DNA of 64,000 nt from assembly GCA_019137255.1 (NCBI GenBank), contig WPDH01000018.1, positions 248,001 through 312,000 of the forward strand, given 5' to 3'. The notes under the pieces were generated by a model. The model did not search any database and was not told where the DNA came from. It saw nothing but the letters and a program-made list of their open reading frames with translations. Origin of the DNA: Corinectria fuckeliana (taxonomy: Eukaryota > Ascomycota > Sordariomycetes > Hypocreales > Nectriaceae). The position numbers were made by a program, and so were the translations under genes. Below, piece by piece: positions 33,334-43,838 of the stretch (position 1 is its first letter; each line of letters begins with the position of its first letter).

Positions 33334-34266
33334 CTATAAGAAGGATCCTTTCGAGAATCTACCTCCAAAGTTTGCTGCCTTATTCATCAGCTCCCTCCTC
33401 TGTGATGACCCAATCTTCCCGCCGATGGCCATGTCTTTTTCGCGGTCAAATCCTCTCTTGCTAGGGTCGTCATCCTCCTCCTTGTTTTCACCAGTTTTGT
33501 CTCTCCGGCCTTGGTGCTCGTCATAGAGGCTCTGGCCCCGCTGCGCCTCGATATTGGCTGCAATTCGGCGCTGGCGTTCCTCCTCTTCCTTGGACCGCGT
33601 GGAGCTGGCGACCTCCTCCTTCGTCTTGTCCTCGCGACCCAGCACGGCGTCCTGCAGACGCTTCAGCTTCTCCTCAGGCGTCTCCGTCCAGATGGAGGAG
33701 ACGCCTGCCGAGCCGGCAGAGGGCCCAGGCTTGGAGGCGAATTTGCGGTTTTTTATGCGCGTTGGGTCACGCTCGGCGTAAGAGGAGGCGGTTGGGGGCG
33801 CGAGCATCCAGGTGTCGCGCTGGGGTTGCGCCTCGGCGACTGGTAGCTGGGGCCCTACGATGCGTTTCTTAGCATTTGAGGCACCGGGGAGCGCAGGGCC
33901 GTAGTCGTCCTCTGAATCGGAGGACGAGTCGGCGTCGTCTTTGGGACGAGTAGAGAGGTCGGCGGGGGGCGGCGCCGGACCGACGGTTCGTTTAGGGGGC
34001 GCTGGACCACTGTCTGAGTCGGAGCCCGAGTCAAGGCCAATCTCGTCGTTATTTCTCGGTGGCAAAGCTGGCCCTACGGTAGGTTTCGCGACCGTGGGTG
34101 CGCTGGGGCCGTAGTCATCGTCCGAATCGTCTAAGTTGATCTCCTCGTCGTTGTTCTTGGAAGGGGACTCGCTTCGTCGGTGTTTGCTTGGCGACGATAC
34201 CTCCGCCTCAGCCGTCCGCTTCCGCTTTGACAGATGCGCCGGGAGTTGGGGACCGATCGAAGACAT
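33334..34266 (-). CDS. GPALPP1-like (DUF3752) protein
   Basis: Single exon, 310 aa. The protein repeats GPxxP motifs (IGPQLP at the start, then GPSAP, GPALPP, GPAPP, VGPAPPP, GPALPG, VGPQLP), alternating with acidic DSDDDYG segments. It ends with a basic, charged region (SSIWTETPEEKLKRL to ANFGGRFSKGSFL) that I recognise as the DUF3752 domain of GPALPP1-type proteins. The family is poorly characterised; a nuclear role linked to RNA processing is often assumed but not shown here. KRKR near residue 14 is a nuclear-localisation candidate. It is divergent from VPS8, with 552 bases between the two start codons. Confidence 0.85.
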   Translation of the reverse strand: MSSIGPQLPAHLSKRKRTAEAEVSSPSKHRRSESPSKNNDEEINLDDSDDDYGPSAPTVAKPTVGPALPPRNNDEIGLDSGSDSDSGPAPPKRTVGPAPPPADLSTRPKDDADSSSDSEDDYGPALPGASNAKKRIVGPQLPVAEAQPQRDTWMLAPPTASSYAERDPTRIKNRKFASKPGPSAGSAGVSSIWTETPEEKLKRLQDAVLGREDKTKEEVASSTRSKEEEERQRRIAANIEAQRGQSLYDEHQGRRDKTGENKEEDDDPSKRGFDREKDMAIGGKIGSSQRRELMNKAANFGGRFSKGSFL

Positions 34267-34818
34267 GCAGGGCGGTTGTTGCTGGTTCGTCTAGTTCGGA
34301 GAGCGTCTCTAAACGAAACAGTTCGTCGCATGGAGTTGTGGTTGGAGCCGTTCGCGGTGGGACCGCGCTTGCGACGCAGCAAAAGACGTCACTGCGCAGG
34401 GGAATCGCAAGGCCGGGTTTGGGGCCGGAGAATCCCCGGCCCGCGCCATTCGTCACTGCGCCGCCTTCTAAGGCAACGGGGAATGGGGTGCATACGACCC
34501 AGGAACCACGGAGCTCAATCCAGCTTGCACCACGCCTACGAATCACCAATCTCGGATGTCTTGAGCAACGGCTGTGACAACGGAGAGGCGAGAAATCCAC
34601 GATTTTTTTCTTTCCTTTTTATTTCTTTCCTCGAAACGCCTCCGAGTCCGAGGAGCTGCTCTACGAACCCGCCGTGACCCGGACCTAGACGAGAGCTCCA
34701 GCTCCTTACGGTTGCCTCCATCGTAACCGCGAAGCTTCCCCATTTGATCCTTAGCTGCGCAAGGCCATGACCCCGACGCGGTACTGCTTGCGCATGCAGT
34801 GATGGAAGCCGCGACGCA
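34267..34818. promoter_or_regulatory. Shared divergent promoter region (GPALPP1-like / VPS8)
   Basis: A 552-base interval separates two outward-facing ATGs, so both promoters and leaders must share it. No TATA box is obvious. The longer frames inside it are chance products of high GC content. Confidence 0.6.
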
Positions 34819-37800
34819 ATGGCCGATCCAGAAGACTTGTCTCTCGCGGGGGACGCGGGATCGGACGATGGCGACACGATAAAAGACGCCTCGGAGGGGG
34901 CTGGTAGCAGTGTTGGTCCGTTCGACGAACGCGATGACGAGGACTCGCCCGATGACCACACAACGCCCATCGCAATGGGCAATGGCTCCGTGACGAACAG
35001 ATACCGCGAAATCATGCAGGAGCAACATCAAGACAGTTCAGACGTGAGCTCTTTGGCGGGAAGCGATGTGCTTGGCCTTCCGAGGAGGGCCGGTAGCCCC
35101 ATCGACTCGGTCTTGTCGGGGCCGGATGATTCGCCTTCGATCCAGGTAGGGCTAGACAGCTCCTTGCTGCACTAGAAACATCTAACAATACATAGGGCTC
35201 TTTCATGTCCTCTCCTGGGAGCAGTGTCCTACCCTCGGTCGCCTCACGACCCGGCCTGAGAAGCCCCACGCCCTCCTTCCGCCCATTCGACCGTCGATTC
35301 CAATCCCGCATCTCCTCCCCCGGCTTACACACACCTCGGTCGTCCTCTCCGGCCTTCCTATCTACACACAGCCGCAATGTCTCGCTCAGCTCGCAGTTCC
35401 TGCTCGACCAGGGCGACACCGACACCCCGACGCCGCCGTGGGAGGTGGTTCGGTGGACGCGTCTTCGGAAGCTCAACGGGCAGGCCTTCTCCGAGGTAGG
35501 GAAGCGCAACTTTGGATCTCCGACCTGTTTGGCGGTGTCGGCGTCGATTGTGCTGGGAACTTCGAAGGGAATAATATTAATTTTTGACTACAACCAAAAC
35601 CTAAAGATGATCATCGGGCCGGGAACGAAAGGTGAGCTTCGCGCACGAGTCGAGTGTTCTCAAAGCTGACTGGAGATAGCTGTCGAGTGCGGTCCGATCA
35701 CAGCAATTGCGATATCCGCCGATCACAGCACAATTGTTGGAGGGCATGCGAACGGTTACATTTTCACGTGGGACACGAACCGAGCGTCAAGGCCATTCCT
35801 GACGATCCCGCACCTAGATCCTGCGCAACTGCATAATAGGACGATAGACGGTCATGTTCCGGACGTTGCAATCACCCACCTCGGATTTCTTGGTACTCGG
35901 CATACCGCTCTAGTTTCTGCCGACGAGAAGGGAATGGCATTCTCCCATCTAGCTTCCAGAGGCACCGGTGCATTAGGAAGGACGGTCAAGACTCGCCGGA
36001 TTCTTGGCCGGTACCCAGATGCGCCAGCGCCTGCAGGCAAGACAGTGAAGCCCAGCACCGTCCTTGCTTTTGCGCCTTTACCACTGGGCAACGTGGAACG
36101 TTCGACTGATTCTCTTGGCTTGACGGCCATGTTGACGCCCTATCTCCTGGTGATCGTATCTACGACGCCCGTCGCTCAAACTCAGCACAAGTCTGCGCGA
36201 CCAAAAGATGTCCCCGCCCACAGCGCCATGACTGGATGTTTGGCATGGTTTCCTGCTGTCCAGCTGAAGGTCCCGGACCCTCATACCGGAAGCGACATCT
36301 CAAAGGTGAAGCTAGCGTACTGTTGGTCAAACGTTCTGACAGTGTTGGATGTGGACGAGATTCCTCGCGAGGACAAAGATCAACCGCCTTCTTTCAGGTT
36401 CAAGGCGCGAAACAGGTGGAAATGCGAGGAAGCCATTGTTGCTGTCCAATGGCTAAGTCGCTCAGTCCTTGCCGTTCTAACAATATCTCAACGCCTAATA
36501 GTCCTCGAGGACAGGACCATGCGCATGACGGAGGCTTTCGACCTCTTGCAAAAGTACATATACCATACCGACTTATTCTCGAAGCAACTTCATACATTGG
36601 TGGAGCAACTCGACGAGGACGATTCGTCCATGCATGGCGTGGTGGCAGATGCTTTCTACATGAGCTTCAAAGCATACAAGGGGAGGATATTCCTTCTGGG
36701 CTTCAATGAGGTGTCCATTGGCGCACTGTCGAATTGGGCGGACAGATTGATTGCCATGATGGAGCATGGCGATTACATTGGAGCGATCCAGCTGGCGACT
36801 TCATACTACACCGGCGATGCCGACAAGCTCACTGTCGGATTACCAGAAGATACGCACCTACGACACACGATGGTTCGAGACAAGATTATGGAAATCATCA
36901 GCGCTTCGCTCAAATACGCTTTTGGACAGCGCCAGAAGAACGTCAAGAATGCCGACAATGATCACATGAAGCAGCTGGCAGAGACGTGTTTCGGGGCATG
37001 CCAAAGTATCGACAACACTGATTTCCTATTCGACGAAATGTACGAATGGTACGACGATGCCGACACCAGCGGAATCTTTCTTGAGTGTCTGGAGCCATAC
37101 ATTCTTGACAAGACGATCTCGATGGTACCGCCCACCGTGGTCAAGGACATGGTCGCGCATTATGTGACCAGGGGCTGGGAGAGCAGGCTGGAGGAGATGA
37201 TTTGCCATATGGAAACTGCTACTCTCGATCTGGATCAAATTACTCTGCTATGCAAGCAGCACAGTCTATACGACGCACTCATCTATGTCTGGAACCAGGC
37301 ACTGAACGACTATATCACGCCCATGATCGACCTCCTTTCCCTTCTAATACCCCTGATGGCAAACGGAGACTTTGTGGCTGGCAACATAGCCGACGATTTC
37401 TACAGCATCAGCGCGCTCAAAATGTTCCCCTATCTGTCCTACACCCTGACTGGAAGAGTTTATCCGAACGGGGAGGTCTTGGATGACAGTGTGGCAACTA
37501 AGGCGAAGGCCGAGATTTACTGGTTTCTCTTCTCCGGGAAAACTATCGCTTGGCCCAAAGGCAGCGGCGAGGAGTTCAAGGTCATGCCTGGCGCGGATAC
37601 CCAGCCCGCGTTCCCGTATCTACGCCTGATTCTTAAGTTCGATGCGCCGAGCTTTCTGAGCGCCCTGAACGAGGCCTTCGAGGATCCATTCCTAAACGAT
37701 TCGCCAGGCCAGCAGCATGTTAATGGCGGCGCGAAAGGGGAGTTGCCCGAGGAGCAGATATTTGGGCTTACCATCAATCGCCAGTACATCCTGTCAATCT

Positions 37801-39686
37801 TGCTCGATGTGATGAACTCCAATGAGTTCGTCGCTGAAGATACCATCTACCTCGACATGTTCATTGCACGGAACCTGCCAAAGTTTCCGCAGTATCTACT
37901 CTTCTCAGGTACGACGCTGTCCAAGGTTCTCACTGGGCTCTGCAACTATCCTGGCGTTGACCTTGCGGAGGACGCTCAGCTTAGTGCCGAGTATCTTCTC
38001 TCTGTCTATCAACCTTCCGATATGCCAGCGTTGATGCCCCTTTTTAAGAACGCAGGGTTCTATCGCATCTTGAAGCGAATCTACAAAGCCGATGAACAAT
38101 ACGGCAAGCTGGTGCAGTCGTTCTTTGAGGATCTAGAGGAACAGGATATGGTGTTTGAGTGCGTGGGCAAATGTTTACGCCCTCACGCGGGACTGAGCAG
38201 TCGGCAGATCCATGAAGTGCTGGAAGTCGTTCGGGAACATGCCCGGGGCTTTCTTGAGCTTGATGCCGAGCAGGCCGCGCGCATCTTCATGTCGCAAGAT
38301 CAGACCCTGCACCAGCACCTTCTCGACTCAGCTGAGGATGCGCCGGATCTGCAACATGCGTACCTAAAGACATTGCTAGAGCCCGGAGAATCCTCTGGCG
38401 AGGACAAACCCGTGGCCAGGAGGGACCTGGTGGAGCGCTACGTCCAGCTAATGTGCAAGTTCGAGCCGTCACACGTTTCTGACTACGTCGGATTGGTGCA
38501 GTCCACCGATCTGAGGCTTGAAAAGCTCATCCCGACGATGGAGGAGACGGGAGTCATTGATGCAGCGGTCGTCTTGATGGCCCGCGAAGGTCAAGTCAAG
38601 GATGCAATGGACCGCTTAGTCAAGCACCTCGGCACCTTGGGATCAGCGATGCAAGGTCTCCTGACTGGCGCGGAGGAGCAAGATGACGCGTCGAATCTGC
38701 AGTTCGCAGCGGAGGATCTACTCGAGGCGCTTCAGAAGTACGTCCACGTCGGCATATGGCTTTGCCAAGGACAGACGAAGACGTCAAAGAGGACGAACGT
38801 GGTGCAGAAGAAGCAAAAGTCTGCCATCGAGGCGTTGTCGCCGGATGAAGCGCTCTGGCTGAGCTTGATCGAGGCTTGCGTCCAAATTACACGAAAGCTC
38901 TCTCCGGCAATCACATCTGCCCTGGACCAAGCTAGCAATGTCGAGGACTTGGATGAGGAGAGGCTTCTTGCTCTCTTGCGCTCTCTCGTCCAGCATACGT
39001 TCACGGCGCTTCTCACGACAACATCCAGTCAAATGGCGGGCCAGGCAGGCACACGTCTCCTGTCGAATGCGGGGACAAACTTGTCCTTCCTCCGCGTGTT
39101 ACGGGCGTTCCTGACACGAGCGGCCGCGTCCTCGCCGAACCTCGCGGACCTCAGAGGCGTACTAGCTTCGATCTTCTCGGCATATGCGTACGAAGAGTCG
39201 ATCTTGCGGTTATCAAACAGGCTTCTAGAACGTAGCCTCTTTGTCAACGTCAAGCAGTCAGTCGAGCTGCGACAACGAGGATGGCGTCCCCGGGGGTCTA
39301 CCTGCGAAGCATGCAGCCGTCGGGTCTGGGGTCCGGGCGTGGCTGGCGGGTCGGTGTTTGAAGCTTGGGAGGACAGGCAGGCCATCGAGGACAAGAGAAG
39401 GAAGGAAAGACAGGCCGACAGTGCCGAGCGGGCCAAGGGCAGTGATGGAGATGCGGACATGAAGGCCAAGGCTAAGGGCAAGGGTGTGGACACGCGGCCG
39501 TCGAGCATGCTGATCGAGCCAGTCGAAGGCACCAACGGCAAGGGCAAGGACCAACCGCTGGGGCCTTTGGTGGTGCTCGCGTGTCGACACATCTATCACC
39601 AGAGCTGTCTGGATGCACTGCAGGAGCGGCAGGAAAATGGAGCGGCGAGCCGGGAGCGGGATTATAGATGCCCCATTGACGGGTGA
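34819..39686 (+). CDS. VPS8: CORVET tethering subunit Vps8
   Basis: Vps8 is the CORVET-specific subunit that binds Rab5 (Vps21) and drives early endosome fusion. Exons 34819-35145, 35196-35631 and 35680-39686 (introns 50 and 48 nt) encode 1589 aa. After a Ser/Pro-rich acidic N-terminus of about 180 residues comes the beta-propeller (from LNGQAFSEVGK; GPITAIAISADHSTIVGGHANG; SADEKGMAFSH). Next is a long alpha-solenoid with the Vps8 signature around LEDRTMRMTEAFDLL and YKGRIFLLGFNEV. The C-terminus is a RING: CEACSRRVW, then ACRHIYHQSCLD and CPIDG followed directly by the stop. The first and second halves of the RING are separated by about 85 residues of Lys/Asp-rich sequence. The ATG at 34819 is chosen because it is in frame with the conserved body; an ATG at 34802 is out of frame. 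Confidence 0.92.
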
Positions 39687-40159
39687 CGAGGGAGGAGATG
39701 GCTCCTTTACACATTGTATGACTTAGAGAGGAGATTATTAATGATGATGATGATTTTCTTACATGGAGAAGGGGAATCTATTCCAACTAGATTAGGAGAT
39801 GCACTATCTATACCTACAGTCAAATTGGAAGCATATTGATAAACCAGGGCGTTGGAAATAGCGGTAGCTAAGACCGTCTTATAGACGGAGACTCTAATTA
39901 ATAGTTATTGAGATTGATAGGAATGAGCGAGATCGGATGTGAACTATTCTGGTCGACAGTACGTCCCTATTCGAAGTACTATAACAGCCCTTGGAATCAA
40001 GGTTGCGGGAGCGGCAATTAAGGTTGCGACGCGCTAGAATGCCCCCGCTAAACGCGTTATTCGATTCATGGGTATTTGCATAATAATTGGAAGCTACTTA
40101 GGTATGTTTCCCGGCCTCTCTTTTATTAAATATTGCGAAACGAACTCTCCCCTCCCGCC
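39687..40159. other. Intergenic, AT-rich
   Basis: About 470 bases between the VPS8 stop and the PIG-P start, visibly AT-rich, with a short ATGATGATGATG run near 39742. No gene seen. Confidence 0.6.
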
Positions 40160-40873
40160 ATGTCGGTCACCTCAGACGACGAGGACGAGATCCTCTTCGA
40201 CAACCAGTCCCTCAGCTCCTCTGGCGAAGACTCTCCGCCGCGCCCGCCGTCGCAGAACTTCTTTGCGCCGCCGTTCTACGGCCGCCCGCCCACGCCGCTA
40301 CCTCCGTCGCCGTCGCTCACGTCTCTCCTGCGCCCGTCCCGTCCCACGACCCCCGACGCCTCCGACGACGACACCCTCGCGCCCGTGCCGCAGGCGGCGC
40401 CCAGGGTCCCGACGTACGAGTACTACGGCTTCGTGCTGTACCTCTTCAGCAGCCTGACCTTCCTCGTCTACCTCCTCTGGGCCTACCTGCCGTCGCCCTT
40501 CCTACACGCCCTCGGCATCTACTACTACCCGAACCGCTGGTGGGCGCTGGCCATCCCGGCCTTCATCGTCACCGCGCTGTGCTACATCTACGTGGCCCTG
40601 GCGGCGTACAACACGGAGATGCTGACGCTGCCGCTGGCGAGCGTCGAGACGATTGTCGACGGCGCCGGCCACCTGGCCGAGATCGACGCCAAGGGCCGCC
40701 TGCGCGGGAGCCTCAACCGCGAGCGCAAGGTCGAGGGCAACGGCAGGCTGCGGTGGCGCGAGATATGGAGCGAGGGCACGGATGCCGTCATGGACATTCC
40801 CCTGGCGGGGGTTTGCGAGGTGCTCTACGGAGAGGGAAGGGAGGGTTACGACGACGCGGAGGAGGAATCATGA
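40160..40873 (+). CDS. PIG-P (Gpi19), GPI-GlcNAc transferase subunit
   Basis: PIG-P is a small membrane subunit of the ER complex that transfers GlcNAc from UDP-GlcNAc to phosphatidylinositol, the first step of GPI-anchor synthesis. Single exon, 237 aa. An acidic and Pro/Ser-rich cytosolic N-terminus of about 85 residues is followed by the PIG-P domain. That domain has YEYYGFVLYLFSSLTFLVYL as the first transmembrane segment (about 86-110), the loop LHALGIYYYPNRWWALAIP, and a second segment about 128-150 (AFIVTALCYIYVALAAYN). The YPxRWWAL element is the family hallmark. The C-terminal part (about 170-237) is long compared with yeast Gpi19 and contains the WREIWSEGTDAVMDIPL stretch, common in filamentous fungi. 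The ATG follows a short AT-rich leader. Confidence 0.9.
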   Translation: MSVTSDDEDEILFDNQSLSSSGEDSPPRPPSQNFFAPPFYGRPPTPLPPSPSLTSLLRPSRPTTPDASDDDTLAPVPQAAPRVPTYEYYGFVLYLFSSLTFLVYLLWAYLPSPFLHALGIYYYPNRWWALAIPAFIVTALCYIYVALAAYNTEMLTLPLASVETIVDGAGHLAEIDAKGRLRGSLNRERKVEGNGRLRWREIWSEGTDAVMDIPLAGVCEVLYGEGREGYDDAEEES

Positions 40874-41829
40874 CGAATGACGGTACATACATATGTGGTC
40901 AAAGATGCATACATACGACAGGTTCATGGCGTTACAGGGGTGTTTGGGTACTCAGGAAAGCTAAAGACTTCCTAACAAGAGCATCTCGAATTAATAGATG
41001 CAGCACAAGTTGGAAGATTCATCACAATTTTCGAATGAGCATCAAGACTATGTTTGAGAAGACGCCGTGTGACGTTCAGATAAGCTTGTAGCTATTACGA
41101 AATCCAGTCGGTTTCCATGAATGCTCCAGGCCTCATCGATACGAGATCCAACCATCGCCTGAGCAACGGAAAAGCGACGGAAAAGCAGCAGTCAGAACAC
41201 CCAGATATTTTCGAAGAAGCAACGGCTCCCCAGCGGCAAGGACCAAAAGCCTTGACCGGAATGCCTAGGTCTGAAGCTTTTGAAGTAATTAAAAACACAA
41301 GATGAGAAAGAGACTAGAATTGAACAGAAGTAAGTAGACATATCTAGCGCGCACTTGTTCGACCAAGGAAGTACCATTTTTTTATCTGAAGAGATACAGT
41401 CGCATTTACTGTGTTTACTTGCATACCCAGTTTAAATCTAGTATTTGCTACTTGTACAAATAGCTCCGACTATACAACCAAGACATACATGTCTACACAT
41501 TTCGCTTTCATTCAAGTCTTTCCCTTTTACTCCCATTTCACACGCAAAGTGGAGTGTCGCACGAACAGACGGACAGTTACACAACCACATCGTTTGCCGC
41601 AAGTCTTCACAGCTCGCGTTATAAAAAGACTTTACATATAACTAAAAATGTAATTAATAATATAGCCTCTTCCAATTATCTTATAAAGTAGTCGAAATGT
41701 TACAGTCTTTTATTCCTATATAACCCATATATTAGACCTTGTTTTATTATTGACAGTACCGAGTCTCAGACTAGCCTTGGAAGACTAGTTTTCAAACCGC
41801 CTATCCACCCCGCGTAGCTCTCTCATATC
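40874..41829. other. Intergenic, AT-rich
   Basis: About 950 bases without a gene, markedly AT-rich from 41290 to 41780. It marks the left border of the block holding the divergent paralog pair and contains the 3' ends of PIG-P and of the minus-strand paralog. Confidence 0.6.
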
Positions 41830-43838
41830 TCAGAAGAGTAAGTCATCGTCATCGTCCTCATTCTCCCCACTGTCCCCGTCCTGGATGTCTCCTATAGGAC
41901 TAATGGACATCTCGAAATGGAGAGTCTTGGTCGAGCCAGCGTGGTGGCCCCGAATCTCCGAGACTTTCTGGCGGAACCTGGTCTTGATGCTGTCAAAGCC
42001 CCCCTCGTCGCCAAGCAGGACCTCGTTTACGAATCTTCTCCCGGATGTTTCTAGGACAAAGGTCAAGCCCCGGAAGGACCCTACGAGAGGGAGCTCGTTT
42101 ACGAGGTCGGCGAGTGACGTCTGCTGAAATGCTTTCTTGGGTGCCCATCCCTGGTTCAGGTTCTGCGATATGTTGACGCTAAAGATGAGGCTCACTTTGG
42201 GAAGAGCCTGTTGTTTTCGCTTTGTGGGTTCCCTTTCCAGCTCAGGATCTGGCTGTATTCCTGGTGCGGAACGCGGGTCAACGTCAATGTCTGGAACGCT
42301 TGGTGCTCCTGTTGATGGGATCTTTGACGAAGCCTGTCGATGCTCGTCTCTTGACCCTGTGCGCGGTGAAGCATCCTTCACGGCGCCTGGAGCACTCTGA
42401 GATGGGTCCTCAGACGCTTCGAAAACAGGGGGCGCAACACTGGAAGATGGAGGGTTTGGATTCGTCTCGACATGTGCAGCCTGCGGTTCGTCCGGGTCAG
42501 GCGTCGAGACAGATGTAGTCATGGGAGAGCACTGGGATTCCAGGACCTCCTCATAGTCAGGGCCGACGAGAAATCCGTCTTTGTTTATCTGCTTTCGCTG
42601 GCGAGAAGAAAGCGATCGCGACGGGACACCATCTAGGGAGCGATTGTTGGTAGCGCGCCCAGTGTCATCAGTAGGGTGCGTGTTGCCGCTCTTGGAGGCG
42701 GCTTGTTGCGACCGAGAGCGTTTGGGCTCTGGACCCTCCTCATCGCGCTCGTGAGGAGCCGGGCGCTTGTTGCTATCCTGTGGCTATTCTTGGGTCAGTA
42801 TAGTCATTCGTCATTGTGCACAAGAAGGGCTGAACAAACTTGTGCGACGGCTGGGGGAGCCTCTGGGGCTGGGCTATATGGGCCATCGAATGGGTCATCC
42901 ATCGCTGCTACAGGCGCCGCCGGAGTGTCTTCAGTCTGCGATGTGGTTGCCTCGTAATAAGCCTGAGCTATGCGACCGTCAACCTCTCTCGTCTTCGAAG
43001 AAGTGAGCCCGAACGAATTGGATGTGTACGGTGGTTCCGGTGTAGCCGTTGTGGCATTGTCCCTATGGCTGTTAGTGGATAGGGCAATTCAACGAGGTCG
43101 CCATGGACTTACCAAATGCTCTTGTTGGGTTCTCTTACGGAGAAAAACGCGAAATCGCACTCTTCCAAGTCAATCAGACCGTCGACGCTGCGGTCTCTTG
43201 GGGGATCATCGACGCAGGTCTGCGGCTGGGTCATCGAGGAACTTTGCTGCTGGTGGCTTGAAGTTGAAGTTCTCTCGTGAGAATCGCGGCGCGCAGGATG
43301 GGGCAAGGAAGCAGGGTCCGGCCTCCGAGGGCCTTTCGTAGACTTTTTCTTCCCTTTCCATTTGTGTTGCTGGTTGATCCTGAAGAACAGCTGGGTGAGA
43401 AGGCGTCTTATCCTAGAGCGAGTTCGCGTCAGTATTGATCCCGGGGTGAGGTTTCGGTGGAATGTCCTACCGCCGGTGGTCCTGGGAGTACTTCATCCTT
43501 CCGTGGTTCAGGGCCCCAGGATCATCGGGCCAGAAATATGCTCCTTTGCCCTCTTTGTCCAAGAACTGCGACACCATCTCCAGCAGACCAGTTTGGTGAG
43601 GACGATGCTTCCATCTGATGAGATCTGCGCCCAGGACTCCCTGGCTGGTTGTAAAGGTGAAAGTGTACGACCGCACCGTGTTATAAAAGACGATGTCTCT
43701 CCGCTCATGGGCATGTCCGTAGTCGAGTTCCTCGCGGAGATCCGTGAGGGAGGGGATTTTGGAAATCAGCATCTGCTTGAACAGACTATAGGCTGAAGGG
43801 CCTCGAGGACGGGGACCGCTAGGTTCGCCTGTCGCCAT
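41830..43838 (-). CDS. Unrecognised fungal protein, paralog of the gene at 45745-48139
   Basis: I do not recognise the family. Four exons on the minus strand (43838-43471, 43412-43113, 43062-42840, 42777-41830) encode 612 aa. The model is supported by matching exon by exon the divergent gene at 45745-48139, with the same intron phases (2, 2, 0). Domain 1 is residues about 18-140, with SLTDLREEL, FYNTVRSYTFTF, MVSQFLDKEGKG, FWPDD and then IRRLLTQLFFRIN. The middle is low-complexity and basic or acidic, with a nuclear-localisation candidate (PKRSRSQ) and RQRKQINKDGFLVGPDYEEV. Domain 2 is about the last 130 residues (VSLIFSVNISQNLNQGW; FRGLTFVLET; GDEGGFDSIKTRFRQKV), ending in an acidic tail. 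There is no signal peptide or membrane segment. Introns 2 and 3 each end in two in-frame AG acceptors six bases apart, so proteins two or four residues longer are possible. Confidence 0.7.
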
